A stretch of 64,000 nt of DNA from Micromonospora halotolerans (GCF_032108445.1 NZ_CP134876.1:2914001-2978000), one strand, 5' to 3'. Counted from the stretch's first letter, positions 24,706 through 35,695 are shown. Numbers and translations: made by a program. The notes: a model not told the origin generated them from the letters alone.

Positions 24706-24826
24706 TGCGGGAGGGCATCCGCCGGAGACTTTTCAAGTTCTTGCGACCCAACGCCGGAGGCGTTGTGCGGACGTCCCTCCCGACCAACGTCCGAAGGGGC
24801 CAGCGGAAAACCGCTGGCCCCTTCGC
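24706..24826 (+). ncRNA. Candidate structured small RNA between thrC and a GNAT gene
   Basis: The ~120-nt stretch between a TTGACG-17-CAAGAT promoter and a 14-bp terminator hairpin folds well by eye. CGGGAGGG (24708-24715) pairs with CCCTCCCG (24775-24782). TCCGC (24718-24722) pairs with GCGGA (24767-24771), stacked on the first stem. AACGCC-GGA-GGCGTT (24750-24764) is a perfect inner hairpin and CAAG-TT-CTTG (24735-24744) a smaller one. The closed long-range stem, inner hairpins and terminator are the architecture of an independent RNA. I do not recognise the family. A leader of the GNAT gene is less likely, because the terminator precedes it. Confidence 0.6.
24793..24824 (+). terminator. 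Terminator hairpin of the candidate small RNA
   Basis: Perfect 14-bp stem, GAAGGGGCCAGCGG at 24793-24806 with its complement at 24811-24824, closed by an AAAA tetraloop. There is no U tract, as is usual for actinobacterial intrinsic terminators. Confidence 0.85.
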
Positions 24827-24849
24827 TGTGCGTGGCGCACGCTCGCGGC

Positions 24850-25869
24850 ATGGGCATCGCCGTCTCCCCCCTCGATCCCGCCGACCAGGCGACCCTCGAC
24901 GCGGTCTACCGGACGGCGGCCGCGGCGCAGGCCGTGGACGAGCCGGACCTCCCGCCGCTGTGCCGGCGGCGGTTCGAGGCGCCGCTGCGGCACCCGATGC
25001 CCGGCGTCGACACCCGCTGGTGCGTGGCGCGCCTCGACGGCGTGCCCGCCGGGTGGATCCGCCTGTACCTGCACACCCTCGACAACACCGAGAACGCCAG
25101 CGTCGAGCTGGTGGTGGACCCGGCGTACCGGCGGCGCGGGGTGGGCCGCGCCCTGCACGGGCACGGCCTGCGGCTGCTCCGGGAGCACGGCGGCAAGCGG
25201 CTGGTCGGCTCGACGGTCACCCCGCTGCCGGGGGAGGAGCGCCGGGAGCTGCCCGGGGCCGCCTTCGCCGCCGCCGTCGGCGCGAAGCCGGCGCTCGCCG
25301 ACGTGCGCCGCCGGCTGGACGTCACCGCGCTCGACCGGCCGCGCCTGGCCGACCTGCTCGCCGGCGCCCGCACGGCCGCCGCCGGCTACCGCACGGTGCG
25401 CTGGTCGGACCGCACCCCCGAGGAGTACGTCGCCGACGTCGCCTACCTGGAGGGGCGGCTGCTGGTGGACGCGCCCCTCGGTGACCTCGAATGGGAACAG
25501 GAGAGGGTGGACGCCGACCGGATCCGCGGCACGGAGCGGGCGCTCGACGCGCGCGGCGTCCGCCGGTACCACGTCGGTGCGGTGCACGAGGCGTCCGGCC
25601 GGGTGGTCGCGTGGAGCATGGTCAGCCTGGCCGCCAACACCACCTGGCACGCCTGGCAGCAGATCACCATCGTGGCGCCGGAGCACCGTGGCCACCGGCT
25701 CGGGCTGCTCACCAAGATCGAGAACCTCGACCATGCGCTGGCGCACGAACCGGAGCTGCGCGTCATCGACACCGTCAACGCGGCGGCGAACACCCACATG
25801 ATCGCGATCAACGAGCAGCTCGGCTACCGGCCGGCGGCCGGCTCGACCGACTGGCAGCTGACGATCTGA
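24850..25869 (+). CDS. Tandem GNAT acetyltransferase (two GNAT domains)
   Basis: 339 residues with two GNAT folds. Domain one has VELVVDPAYRRRGVGRALHGHGL (acetyl-CoA motif RRRGVGRA). Domain two has ITIVAPEHRGHRLGLLTKIENL, then IDTVNAAANTHMIAINEQLGYRP, with the classic N-x-x-M-x-x-x-N-x-x-L-G-Y ending. This layout resembles mycothiol synthase (MshD) and other double-GNAT proteins; MshD identity is not supported by the neighbourhood. ATG 24850 lies 6 nt after CACGCT, a -10-like hexamer, and there is no ribosome site, so it may be leaderless. Confidence 0.8.
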   Translation: MGIAVSPLDPADQATLDAVYRTAAAAQAVDEPDLPPLCRRRFEAPLRHPMPGVDTRWCVARLDGVPAGWIRLYLHTLDNTENASVELVVDPAYRRRGVGRALHGHGLRLLREHGGKRLVGSTVTPLPGEERRELPGAAFAAAVGAKPALADVRRRLDVTALDRPRLADLLAGARTAAAGYRTVRWSDRTPEEYVADVAYLEGRLLVDAPLGDLEWEQERVDADRIRGTERALDARGVRRYHVGAVHEASGRVVAWSMVSLAANTTWHAWQQITIVAPEHRGHRLGLLTKIENLDHALAHEPELRVIDTVNAAANTHMIAINEQLGYRPAAGSTDWQLTI

Positions 25870-25921
25870 CTTGTGACACGCCACTACTGATCTGGTGGCA
25901 AGCTGTTGCATGATGGCGGGC

Positions 25922-27595
25922 ATGACGGAGACCCCGCACCCCCTGTACGACAGGCACGCCGAGACCCTCAACCGGGCGCTGACCGCGATCACGGAGCGCG
26001 GGTACTGGTCCGCCTATCCCGAGTCGCCCAGCCCCCGGGTGTACGGCGAGACCGCCGCCGCCGACGGCAAGGCCGCCTTCGAGGCGTACCTGGGCGGCGA
26101 CTTCCCGCTCGACCAGCCGGGCGACGGCGGCACCGTCGCCACCGAGGTCAGCCCGTTCGGCGTGGCGCTCGACGTGCGCTACCCGCACGCCACCGCCGAC
26201 CAGCTCGTGACCGCCGCCACCGCCGCCCTGCCGGCCTGGCGCGACGCCGGTCCGCAGGCCCGGGTGGGCGTCTGCCTGGAGATCCTCGACCGGCTGCACC
26301 GGAACATCTTCGAGCTCGCCAACGCGGTGCAGTTCACCAGCGGCCAGGCGTTCGTGATGGCCTTCCAGGCCGGCGGCGCGCACGCGCTCGACCGGGCGCT
26401 GGAGGCGGTCGCCTACGCGTACGCCGAGATGACCCGGCACCCGGGCACGGCCGGCTGGGAGAAGGCCGCCGGCAAGGGCGACCCGCTGCGGATGAGCAAG
26501 ACCTTCCACGTGGTGCCCCGCGGCGTGGCGCTGGTGATCGGCTGCAACACCTTCCCGACCTGGAACTCGTACCCGGGCTTGTTCGCCTCGCTGGCCACCG
26601 GCAACCCGGTGGTCGTGAAGCCGCACCCGCGCGCGGTGCTGCCGCTCGCCATCACCGTGAAGTACGCCCGCCAGGTGCTCGCCGAGGCCGGCTTCGACCC
26701 CAACCTGGTGCAGCTCGCGCCCGAGGCGGCCGGCGAGAAGCTCGCCTCGACGCTGGCCCTGCACCCGGCCGTCAAGATCGTCGACTTCACCGGCTCCACC
26801 GAGTACGGCGACTGGCTGGAGGCCAACGCCCGGCAGGCCGCCGTCTACACCGAGAAGGCCGGCCTCAACACGGTGGTCATCGACTCCACCGACGACTTCG
26901 CCGGGCTGTGCCGCAACCTGGGCTTCACGCTGACCCTCTACAGCGGCCAGATGTGCACCACCTCGCAGAACCTGCTGATCCCCCGGGACGGCATCGAGAC
27001 CGACCAGGGGCACAAGAGCTTCGACGAGGTGGCCGCCGGCATCGCCGGCGCGGTCGCCAAGCTCACCGCCGACCCGGCCCGCGGCGTCGAGCTGACCGGC
27101 GCGATCGTCAACGACGGCGTGCTGGAGCGGCTGGAGGAGGTCACCAAGGTCGGTGAGCCGGTGCTGGAGTCGCGGACCGTGGCGCACCCGTCCTTCCCCG
27201 ACGCCGTGGTGCGGACGCCCACCGTCGTGAAGCTCGACGCGGCCGACACCGCGACCTACTCCCGGGAGTGGTTCGGCCCGATCTCGTTCGCCATCGCCAC
27301 CGACTCGACCGCGCACAGCCTGGAGATCCTCCGCTCGACCGTCGGCGAGAAGGGTGCCCTGACCGCCGGCGTCTACTCGACCGACGAGGCGGTGCTGGAC
27401 GCGGCCGAGGCGGCGGCCATCGACGCCGGCGTGCACCTGTCCTGCAACCTGACCGGCGGGGTGTTCGTCAACCAGTCGGCGGCGTTCTCCGACTTCCACG
27501 GCTCGGGCGCGAACCCGGCGGCGAACTCGGCGCTGACCGACGGCGCGTACGTGGCGAACCGCTTCCGCATCGTCCAGAGCCGCCGCCACGTCTGA
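25922..27595 (+). CDS. paaN: Phenylacetic acid degradation protein PaaN (aldehyde dehydrogenase family)
   Basis: 557 residues. An aldehyde dehydrogenase fold with NAD-binding FPTWNSYPGLFASLATGNPVVVKPHP, the glycine motif DFTGSTEYGDW, catalytic Cys in YSGQMCTTSQN and the C-terminal NQSAAFSDFHGSG. The opening HPLYDRHAETLNRALTAITERGYWSAYPESPSPRVYGE is specific to PaaN, which handles an aldehyde intermediate of phenylacetyl-CoA catabolism. The MaoC-like hydratase part of E. coli PaaZ is absent, as in other actinobacterial PaaN. No other paa gene is in the window. An upstream start at 25895 is less likely. Confidence 0.88.
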   Translation: MTETPHPLYDRHAETLNRALTAITERGYWSAYPESPSPRVYGETAAADGKAAFEAYLGGDFPLDQPGDGGTVATEVSPFGVALDVRYPHATADQLVTAATAALPAWRDAGPQARVGVCLEILDRLHRNIFELANAVQFTSGQAFVMAFQAGGAHALDRALEAVAYAYAEMTRHPGTAGWEKAAGKGDPLRMSKTFHVVPRGVALVIGCNTFPTWNSYPGLFASLATGNPVVVKPHPRAVLPLAITVKYARQVLAEAGFDPNLVQLAPEAAGEKLASTLALHPAVKIVDFTGSTEYGDWLEANARQAAVYTEKAGLNTVVIDSTDDFAGLCRNLGFTLTLYSGQMCTTSQNLLIPRDGIETDQGHKSFDEVAAGIAGAVAKLTADPARGVELTGAIVNDGVLERLEEVTKVGEPVLESRTVAHPSFPDAVVRTPTVVKLDAADTATYSREWFGPISFAIATDSTAHSLEILRSTVGEKGALTAGVYSTDEAVLDAAEAAAIDAGVHLSCNLTGGVFVNQSAAFSDFHGSGANPAANSALTDGAYVANRFRIVQSRRHV

Positions 27596-27600
27596 GAGGC

Positions 27601-27656
27601 AAGGAGGGGTCCCCTGTTAACGCCTCCGGTAGAGCAGGGGGCCCCTCTTAACACCC
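27601..27656 (-). repeat. Dispersed 56-nt inverted-repeat element, copy A
   Basis: Two self-complementary GGGGxCCCC blocks, each linked to a TTAAC/GTTAA, placed between the stops of paaN and a convergent GNAT gene. Read on the minus strand it aligns without gaps to 61451-61506, 46 of 56 bases by my count. The arms GAGGGGTCCCCTG and CAGGGGGCCCCTC can pair with one mismatch, so it may also act as a bidirectional terminator. Confidence 0.75.
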
Positions 27657-27661
27657 CGGCG

Positions 27662-28180
27662 TCAGGCCGGGCGGCGCATCTGGAGTTCGTGGAGCGTCGG
27701 GATCCTCGGGTGCGGGACGCGCACGCCGGTGTCCACGAAGCCCAGCTTCTCGTACGCCCGGCAGGCGCGGCCGTTGCCGACCACCACCTCCAGCATGAGC
27801 TCGGGCCGGCCGCACGCCCGGGACCAGGCGGCCACCTCGTCCACCAGCGCGCCGAGCAGCCCGCTGCCCCGCCAGAACGGCGTGACGTAGACGGCGTAGA
27901 TGACGGTCAGCCCCGGCTCGTCCGGAGCGACCGTGCCGCCGGCGTGGCCGACCAGCCGGCCGCCCGGGTCGGCCACGAACTGGGCGTTGTGCTCTCCCTG
28001 CGAGACCGCGGCGATCCGGGCCGCGTACTCGGCGTGCGGCCGGGCGGCGGCCTCGGCCACGGTCTCCAGGAACGCCAGCGGGGAGTCGGCCAGCATCTCC
28101 AGCCGGAGCGCCCGCATCCGGGCGGCGTCGGCCGGGCGGACCCGGCGGACGGTGGTGGTCGTGGTGGGCGCGCTGGTCAT
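27662..28180 (-). CDS. GNAT-family N-acetyltransferase
   Basis: 172 residues. [27 protein letters not shown] opens the GNAT fold. [25 protein letters not shown] holds the acetyl-CoA motif ([10 protein letters not shown], a slight departure from R-x-x-G-x-G). [17 protein letters not shown] and [15 protein letters not shown] close it, the latter common in small single-domain acetyltransferases. The substrate is unknown. Divergent from the cold-shock gene across 225 nt. Confidence 0.8.
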   Translation of the reverse strand: MTSAPTTTTTVRRVRPADAARMRALRLEMLADSPLAFLETVAEAAARPHAEYAARIAAVSQGEHNAQFVADPGGRLVGHAGGTVAPDEPGLTVIYAVYVTPFWRGSGLLGALVDEVAAWSRACGRPELMLEVVVGNGRACRAYEKLGFVDTGVRVPHPRIPTLHELQMRRPA

Positions 28181-28405
28181 GTCGCATGCATACCGGAAGG
28201 GCTGTCACCCGCGCCCGGCCGGGGCCCGGACCGCGCCCGGAATATGCCCGATTTGTGGTCGTGCGCGGTCGTCACGCCTCGTGTAGCGTGCGATTTCGGT
28301 CACCCGATTCAGCGGCCGTCGCCGATCGCCGAACCGGTGGCTCGCCGGTGCCGGTCCGCCGGTTTCCGGGGTCGTGGAACGCCGCGCAGAGTGAGGAAGT
28401 GCACC

Positions 28406-28609
28406 GTGGCACAGGGCACCGTGAAGTGGTTCAACTCCGAAAAGGGCTACGGCTTCATCGCCGTCGACGGCGGGCAGGACGTCTTCGTCCACTTCTCCGC
28501 GATCGAGATGGACGGCTACAAGGCGTTGGACGACGGCCAGCGGGTCGAGTTCGAGATCGCCCAGGGCCAGAAGGGGCCGCAGGCCGAGCGGGTCCGCGTC
28601 ATCGCCTGA
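28406..28609 (+). CDS. Cold-shock protein (CspA family)
   Basis: 67 residues, one cold-shock domain. RNP1 is KGYGFIAV and RNP2 is [24 protein letters not shown] is the standard start. It binds single-stranded RNA/DNA and acts as an RNA chaperone. The start is GTG 28406 with GAGGAAG 6 nt upstream. TAGCGT at 28284-28289 is a possible -10, leaving a leader of about 110 nt, a size often seen for cold-shock genes. Confidence 0.93.
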   Translation: MAQGTVKWFNSEKGYGFIAVDGGQDVFVHFSAIEMDGYKALDDGQRVEFEIAQGQKGPQAERVRVIA

Positions 28610-28725
28610 TCCTCCGTGGCCGCCGCCCGATCGGCGGCCGCGTCACCCCGACGAGGGGGCTGCGGCGCAGGCCCGCGCCGTGGAAGATCATGAGCCGTTC
28701 CAGCCGCCGCTGCTGAGGAGGGTTC

Positions 28726-29946
28726 ATGTCCGACCTGCCCCCGTCGGGTTCCGCCGAGCCAGGGTCGCCCACCCCGACCGATCCGGGCCGGCCCGCCGTC
28801 CCGGCCGACCCCGCCGTGCCGACGCAACCCGTCCGGCCCGCTGCGCCCGACGGGACCGCCGTGCCGGCCCCCGGTGCGGCCGGCAACCCCGCGGCGCCCG
28901 CCGTCCCCGGCCAGCCGGGGCCTGCGGCGTGGGGCGGGTTCGCCGCCCCCGGTCAGCCCGGATCCGGCGGGCCGCAGCCCTGGGACCCGCACCCGGCCGG
29001 GCCGCCGCAGGGCTGGGCCTGGCCGGCCGGTGGCGCGCCGATGCCCGGCGCGGCCTACCCCGGCTACCCGCTGCCCGGCCAACCCTATGGCTGGCACCCG
29101 GGTCTCGACCCGCAGGATCCGCTGGTCACCCCGCCGCACGCGGGCGTCGGCGGCTGGTTCAGCCGGTGCGGTGGTGCGCTGCGGCGCGGCTGGCGGCAGC
29201 TCCTGCCGATCATGTTGCTCACCCAGACCGTCCCGGCGACGGTGATCGCGGTCATCTCGCTCGCCCTCGCCCCGACCGAGCAGCCGGTCACCGGCGCGGA
29301 CGGCACCCCGGTGCTGCCCAGCGGCTACTTCGAGCACGTGTTCGCCTTCTACGGCGCGGTGCTCCTGGCCGCCCTGATCTTCGGCCCGCTGCAGAGCGCC
29401 GGCTGGGCCGCCGGCACCTGGGTGGTCGCCCGCCAGGCGGCCGGGGAGCCGGTCGGGGTCGGCGCGGCGCTCCGCTACGGGCTGCGGCGCGCCCTCGGCC
29501 TCTGGGGCTGGACCATCGTGACCTCGCTGCTGATCACGGTCGGCACCTGCTTCTGCCTGCTGCCCGGCCTCTACGCGGCGTTCGCGTTCGCCCTGTTCGG
29601 GCCGATCTACCTGTTCGAGCGCCAGGAGCCCATCGGCCGGGCCTGGCGGATGTTCCATCAGCGGTTCGGCATGGTGCTGGGCCGGGTGGCGCTGGTCATC
29701 TGCGCGCTGATCGCCGCCACGGTGCTGGACGGGGTGCTCGGGCTGGTCAACCAGCTCGCCTTCGGGGTGGACCCGCTGGCCGCCCCGGGCACCGCCGTGG
29801 GCGCCGTGGCGCTGGCCGTGCTCGGCGCGGTGCTGGCGACACCGGCCTACCTGGCGCAGCTCGTCGGGCTGGTCGCCACGTACGCCGAACAGCGGGCCCA
29901 CGAAGGCCCGGTGAACGCCGCCCGGCTGGCCGCGGAACTCGGCTGA
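28726..29946 (+). CDS. Multi-pass membrane protein with Pro-rich N-terminal extension
   Basis: 406 residues. Residues 1-140 are Pro/Ala/Gly-rich with PGxP repeats ending in [14 protein letters not shown], probably disordered and cytoplasmic. About 150-400 carry six hydrophobic helices, with conserved-looking loops [27 protein letters not shown] and [22 protein letters not shown]. The duplicated RRxxxxW pattern resembles membrane domains of the glycerophosphoryl diester phosphodiesterase-associated or DUF975-like type; I do not assign a function. GAGGAGG lies 5 nt before the ATG. The groEL promoter begins right after the stop. Confidence 0.7.
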   Translation: MSDLPPSGSAEPGSPTPTDPGRPAVPADPAVPTQPVRPAAPDGTAVPAPGAAGNPAAPAVPGQPGPAAWGGFAAPGQPGSGGPQPWDPHPAGPPQGWAWPAGGAPMPGAAYPGYPLPGQPYGWHPGLDPQDPLVTPPHAGVGGWFSRCGGALRRGWRQLLPIMLLTQTVPATVIAVISLALAPTEQPVTGADGTPVLPSGYFEHVFAFYGAVLLAALIFGPLQSAGWAAGTWVVARQAAGEPVGVGAALRYGLRRALGLWGWTIVTSLLITVGTCFCLLPGLYAAFAFALFGPIYLFERQEPIGRAWRMFHQRFGMVLGRVALVICALIAATVLDGVLGLVNQLAFGVDPLAAPGTAVGAVALAVLGAVLATPAYLAQLVGLVATYAEQRAHEGPVNAARLAAELG

Positions 29947-29960
29947 GCGGGGGCAGCGTG

Positions 29961-29987
29961 CTTGCACTCGGCTAGGGAGAGTGCTAA
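29961..29987. promoter_or_regulatory. CIRCE operator 1 of groEL
   Basis: CTTGCACTC-N9-GAGTGCTAA. The right arm matches the CIRCE consensus exactly; the left arm deviates at two positions. A TTGCAC/TAAACA pair with 17-nt spacing overlaps it, so HrcA bound here would block the promoter. Confidence 0.85.
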
Positions 29988-29995
29988 ACAGGTCA

Positions 29996-31842
<1,847 letters not shown>

Positions 31843-31865
31843 GTCCAGCTTCACCCAGCACGCCG

Positions 31866-31899
31866 AAAGGGGCGGGCCGCGTCAGCGGTCCGCCCCTTT
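31866..31899 (+). terminator. groEL terminator
   Basis: 15-bp stem with one G-U pair, AAAGGGGCGGGCCGC (31866-31880), GTCA loop, and a right arm ending CCCCTTT (31885-31899). It lies just upstream of the convergent small gene. Confidence 0.85.
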
Positions 31900-31908
31900 G
31901 CGTCTGTC

Positions 31909-32151
31909 TCAGGTCGGCAGTGGTCGTTGGTTGCGTCGCTTGTGCGCCCGGTCGTAGGGCGGTGTGAGCCGGATCGGTTCGTCCACCGGTTGCAGTGGTT
32001 CCTCGGCGGAGGGTCCGTCCGCCCCGGTCATCTCCGCGAGTTGCTCGGCGTCGCCGAAGTCGAGCCGGTCGAACGGCAGCTGGCCGGGAAGCTCGCCGAC
32101 CGGTCGCCAGCTCGCCGGCTGGTCGTCGGTCCGTTCGTCGTCCGTGGTCAT
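31909..32151 (-). CDS. Small acidic protein of unknown function
   Basis: 80 residues. Mostly acidic and Pro-rich (DDERTDDQPAS, GDAEQLAEMTG, AEEPLQPVDEPIRL), ending in a basic DRAHKRRNQRPLPT. No known domain recognised; probably a conserved small protein. Its RBS (GAGGAGG, 5-6 nt before the ATG) and codon bias support it as a gene. It converges on groEL. Confidence 0.6.
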   Translation of the reverse strand: MTTDDERTDDQPASWRPVGELPGQLPFDRLDFGDAEQLAEMTGADGPSAEEPLQPVDEPIRLTPPYDRAHKRRNQRPLPT

Positions 32152-32236
32152 GCCCGCCTCCTCTAATCCCCGACCGTAGGGGCCGGTCGATGGCCGAGGA
32201 GGCCGAACGGCGTTATTGCCGTCTATGTAACTTTAG

Positions 32237-33166
32237 TTACTTCTGTCCGTTCAATGCCTTCCGGTACAGGAAGAACACCCGCTCGATCCGCGCGCCCGCC
32301 GCCCCCGAGTAGAACGGCACCGGGCCCACCCAGCCGATCTGCGCCGCCTCGACCCCGGCCGCCGCCTGGTCGCGCAGGCAGCGGCGCAGCAGCACCCCGC
32401 CGATCCCCGAACCCTCGGCCGCCGGGGCGGTCCCCATCGGCCCGAACCAGCTCGGCCGCGACGACCCGTACGCGGCGAAGCCGAGGATCTCACCGTCGCG
32501 CTCGGCCAGGTGCGCGCCCGCGTCCGGCCGTCCGACCGAGCCGGCCAGCTCGCCGTCCCAGGCGCCGCCGAAGGTCGCGCGGGCGAACCCGGCCAGCGCC
32601 GGCAGGTCGGCCGGCTCGGCCCGGCGTACCGTCACGCCGCGCCCGGCCAGCCGTTGCTCGGCGGCCTCGGTGGAGCGCAGCGCCGCCGAGCCCTCGCCCA
32701 GGTCGGCCGTCATGTTCCAGGCCGTCCGGTCCTGCCGGTAGCCGAGCCGCAGCGCGGCGCACACCGCCGGCGTGTAGCGCACGTCGATGCCGGGCCAGGC
32801 GTACTGCGGCGGGTTCCCGGCCAGCAGCAGCTCGGCCGCGCCGAGCCCGCCGAGCCGGGCCTCCGCCTCGGCCAGCAACGACCCACCGATCCCCTGGCGG
32901 CGCTCCTCCGGCGCCACCGCCACGAGGTCGACGTGACCGACCTGCGGATCCCGCGCGGACAGCGAGCCGACCAGCACCCCGACCAGCGTGCCGCCGCGGA
33001 CCGCGCCGAGCCGCAGCACCGGACGGTCTGCCGCCGCGCGGTCGGCGAGGGTGGCCACGATCGCCGGCGCCTCGGCGGCGTCCTCCGGCAGGTCCAGGGC
33101 GCGCCGGCAGAGGTCGACGACCTCGGCCAGGCGGTCGGGCCCCAGCTCGATGATCTCCACGTCCAT
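32237..33166 (-). CDS. Tandem GNAT acetyltransferase
   Basis: 309 residues, two GNAT-like halves. The first has HVDLVAVAPEERRQGIGGSLLAEAEARL with the acetyl-CoA motif RRQGIGGS, then LLLAGNPPQYAWPGIDVRYTPAVCAALRLGY. The second has VTVRRAEPADLPALAGFARATF and MGTAPAAEGSGIGGVLLRRCL, a degenerate site (AEGSGIGG). Only the first half may be fully active. The PPQYAWPGID stretch is shared with a known group of double-GNAT proteins of uncharacterised substrate. ATG 33166 is 7 nt after TAGGGT (33174-33179), so leaderless. Confidence 0.8.
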   Translation of the reverse strand: MDVEIIELGPDRLAEVVDLCRRALDLPEDAAEAPAIVATLADRAAADRPVLRLGAVRGGTLVGVLVGSLSARDPQVGHVDLVAVAPEERRQGIGGSLLAEAEARLGGLGAAELLLAGNPPQYAWPGIDVRYTPAVCAALRLGYRQDRTAWNMTADLGEGSAALRSTEAAEQRLAGRGVTVRRAEPADLPALAGFARATFGGAWDGELAGSVGRPDAGAHLAERDGEILGFAAYGSSRPSWFGPMGTAPAAEGSGIGGVLLRRCLRDQAAAGVEAAQIGWVGPVPFYSGAAGARIERVFFLYRKALNGQK

Positions 33167-33208
33167 GGACGCGACCCTAGGTCATCCGCCGGCCAATGGA
33201 CAGGGTTG

Positions 33209-35695
33209 TTAACCGAGGTCTGCGGCCCGCGCGGCGCGAACCGCCGCGTACGCGTCGACCAGGCCCGCGCCGACGAGGTTCCGGGTGCCGCCGCAGGGCG
33301 CGTCGGCGGGTGCCCCGGCCGGCGTGGCCGTCTCGGCCAGGATGCGCCGGGTGCGGTTCAGGTCGCCGACCAGCGCCGGGTTGGCCGACCACATGAGCGC
33401 CACCGCGCCGGCCACCTGCGGGGTCGCCATCGAGGTGCCGTCCAGGGTGGCGTAACCGCCCCCGGGGAACGCCGACGGCACCCCGGCGCCCGGCGCCACC
33501 AGGTCCGGCTTGGCGGCGCCGCCGACCGCCGGCCCCCGGCTGGAGAACTCGGTGAGCCGGCGGGCCCGGTCGACCGCACCGACCGTGAGCACGTCCGGGT
33601 ACGGCGCCGGCGGGTCGGCGATCGAGCCGCAGTACGGGCCGGTGTTGCCGGCGGCGGCCACCACCAGGATGCCGGCCGCGGCCAGCGCGGCGGTCGCCGG
33701 GCGCAGCGCTCCCGGGTCGCAGCCCTCGACCGGCGGGCAGCCCCACGAGTTGGTCAGCACGTCCGGGGCCCGGTGCGGCCGACCGTCGGTGAGCGGGTTC
33801 CCGCCCGGCGGGAACGGCGCCAGCATGAACTGGAGGCAGTCCAGGTAGCGTGCCGGGCTGCCCAGGTTGCGGTCGAGGTTGACGCAGCCGACCCAGCTCG
33901 CGCCGGGGGCCACCCCGATCCCGTTCCGGCCCACCGCGCTGCCCACCGTGTGCGTGCCGTGGCCGCCCCGGTCGGCCGGCGTCGGGCGGTGCTCCCAGGG
34001 GTCGTACCAGGAGTCGTCGCCGCCCCGGAAGCCGGCGGCCAGAGCCGGGTGCCGGCCGTCCACCCCGGAGTCCGAGCTGCCCACCACCACGCCGGCGCCG
34101 GTCACGCCCAGCTCCGACCAGACCCGGTCCGCGCCGATCAGCGACACGTTCCAGGTCGGGCCGGTCGGCGCCGGCACCTCGCCCCGGGTCGGGGGCGCCG
34201 CCGCGGGCAACGGGCGCAGCTGCTGGCTGACCAGCACCCGGGCCACCTCCGGTCGACCGGCGAGCCAGGCCCGGACGGCCGGCCCGCCGTCCGTCTCGAT
34301 GGCGTTGACCAGGTAGTACGGCGTCGGGTGCAGGCGCAGCCGGTCCAGCTCGCGGCGCAGGTCGCCCTGGCTGCGTTCGGCCGTGGCCACCAACCGCCGG
34401 TAGACCTCGGCCGCCCGGGCGTCCCGGCCGGCCCGACCGGGCGCCCCGGCGGGGATGCCGGTCAGGTCGGCCTGCTCGCGGAGCACCACCAGCAGGCGTT
34501 CGCCGTGCAGGCCGGGCTGGCCGGGGACGGCGTACACCACGACGAGGGCGGCGAGGAGGGCTCCGGCGGCCAGCCCGGCCAGGCCACGCCGGGGCGCGCG
34601 GGCGCGGGGCCGGGCGAGCAGCACGCCGTACCCGACGGCGAGCAGGACCGCGACGGCGAACGCGACGCCGGTCGCGACCGCGACCCAGAACGGGACGTCG
34701 CGGGTGGTCGCCAGCAGGACGGTGATCTCCTCCGGGTCGGTGAACGCCAGCGGGCCGAGCAGCGCGAGGCCGACCAGCCAGCGCACCGGCCGGGGCCCGG
34801 CCGCCCGGCCCGCGTGCCGGGCCGCCGCCTCCAGCGCGCCCAGCACGAAGCCGAGCGGGGGCAGCAGGAGCAGCCCCGGCAGGTGCGCGCCGGACTGGCC
34901 GGCCCCCGCGGCGAGCAGCGCCAGGGTCACCCCGGCGACCAACCCGCCGACGAGCACCAGCCGGGCCGGCCGGGGTGGCGTGCCGACCGCGAACGCGGCC
35001 CAGAACGCGGGGCCGAGGAGCACCCCGGCCAGCGCGCCCAGCGCGGCGGCGGCCAGCCCGGCGAGCAGGGTCTCCGGCGCGCCACCCAACGCGCCCACCC
35101 AGGCCCACGGCAGCAGCGACGCCAGCCCGGCGGCCACCGCCAGCAGCGTCACCGGACCGAACCGCCCCGCCCGGCCACCCGCCCCCGCCGCACCGTCGTC
35201 CGGCCCGGCCGGCGTGCGAAGGGAGGCCGGCGGAGCGGCGGCCACCGGCGGGGCGGACGGGCGGCGGCGGGCGAGCCGGGCGAGGGCCAGGGCGAGCAGC
35301 GCCGCGGCCGCGGCCAGCGCGGCCAGGTACGCCTCGTGGTGCACCGGCGGCAGCGCGCGGAGCAGGGTCAGCGCGCCGAGCACGAGCGTGCCGGCCAGCC
35401 AGGCGCGGCCGGTCGCCCGGACCGCGGGGGAGCGGGGAAGCAGCGCGAGCGCCAGCGTGGGCGCGCCCACCAGCAGCACGGTGACCAGCGCCACCACCGG
35501 CCAGACGGCCACCGAGCGGTCCACGCCGGAGACCAGCACGAGCTGGTCGACCACCCAGCCGACGAGCTGGCCGGGCACCGTGACCAGCACGGCCCAGACG
35601 CCGGTCGCCGCCGCGGCGACCACCGGCCACGGCCCGGTCTCCGGGCGCGGGGGTGGGAACGGAGGGACGGGAGCGGTGGGTGGGCCGGCCTGCAT
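33209..35695 (-). CDS. Polytopic membrane protein fused to a subtilisin-like (S8) serine protease
   Basis: 828 residues. About residues 20-420 hold some ten hydrophobic helices separated by short Pro/Arg loops. A ~100-residue linker then leads to an S8 domain with the full triad: Asp542 (SSDSGVD), His579 (GGHGTHT) and Ser755 (GTSMATPQ). The oxyanion Asn lies in AAAGNTGPYCG. The protease domain, by helix count and the secretory habit of the family, should face outside. The domain has cysteines (CVNLDRNLG, CPPVEGCDPG, PYCGS, PCGG) that could form disulfides. No propeptide is obvious. ATG 35695 is chosen; GTG 35704 is possible. Divergent from glpD. Confidence 0.85.
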   Translation of the reverse strand: MQAGPPTAPVPPFPPPRPETGPWPVVAAAATGVWAVLVTVPGQLVGWVVDQLVLVSGVDRSVAVWPVVALVTVLLVGAPTLALALLPRSPAVRATGRAWLAGTLVLGALTLLRALPPVHHEAYLAALAAAAALLALALARLARRRPSAPPVAAAPPASLRTPAGPDDGAAGAGGRAGRFGPVTLLAVAAGLASLLPWAWVGALGGAPETLLAGLAAAALGALAGVLLGPAFWAAFAVGTPPRPARLVLVGGLVAGVTLALLAAGAGQSGAHLPGLLLLPPLGFVLGALEAAARHAGRAAGPRPVRWLVGLALLGPLAFTDPEEITVLLATTRDVPFWVAVATGVAFAVAVLLAVGYGVLLARPRARAPRRGLAGLAAGALLAALVVVYAVPGQPGLHGERLLVVLREQADLTGIPAGAPGRAGRDARAAEVYRRLVATAERSQGDLRRELDRLRLHPTPYYLVNAIETDGGPAVRAWLAGRPEVARVLVSQQLRPLPAAAPPTRGEVPAPTGPTWNVSLIGADRVWSELGVTGAGVVVGSSDSGVDGRHPALAAGFRGGDDSWYDPWEHRPTPADRGGHGTHTVGSAVGRNGIGVAPGASWVGCVNLDRNLGSPARYLDCLQFMLAPFPPGGNPLTDGRPHRAPDVLTNSWGCPPVEGCDPGALRPATAALAAAGILVVAAAGNTGPYCGSIADPPAPYPDVLTVGAVDRARRLTEFSSRGPAVGGAAKPDLVAPGAGVPSAFPGGGYATLDGTSMATPQVAGAVALMWSANPALVGDLNRTRRILAETATPAGAPADAPCGGTRNLVGAGLVDAYAAVRAARAADLG

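Noticed and set aside
24706..24826. 6C RNA, tRNA or 6S RNA identity for the candidate RNA
   Set aside because: I see no C6 loops, cloverleaf or 6S-like bulge, so I left it unnamed.
32227..32240. GTAAC-TTTA-GTTAC palindrome in an AT-rich patch at the end of the double-GNAT gene
   Set aside because: Only a 5-bp stem with a 4-nt loop; too short to call a terminator or operator.
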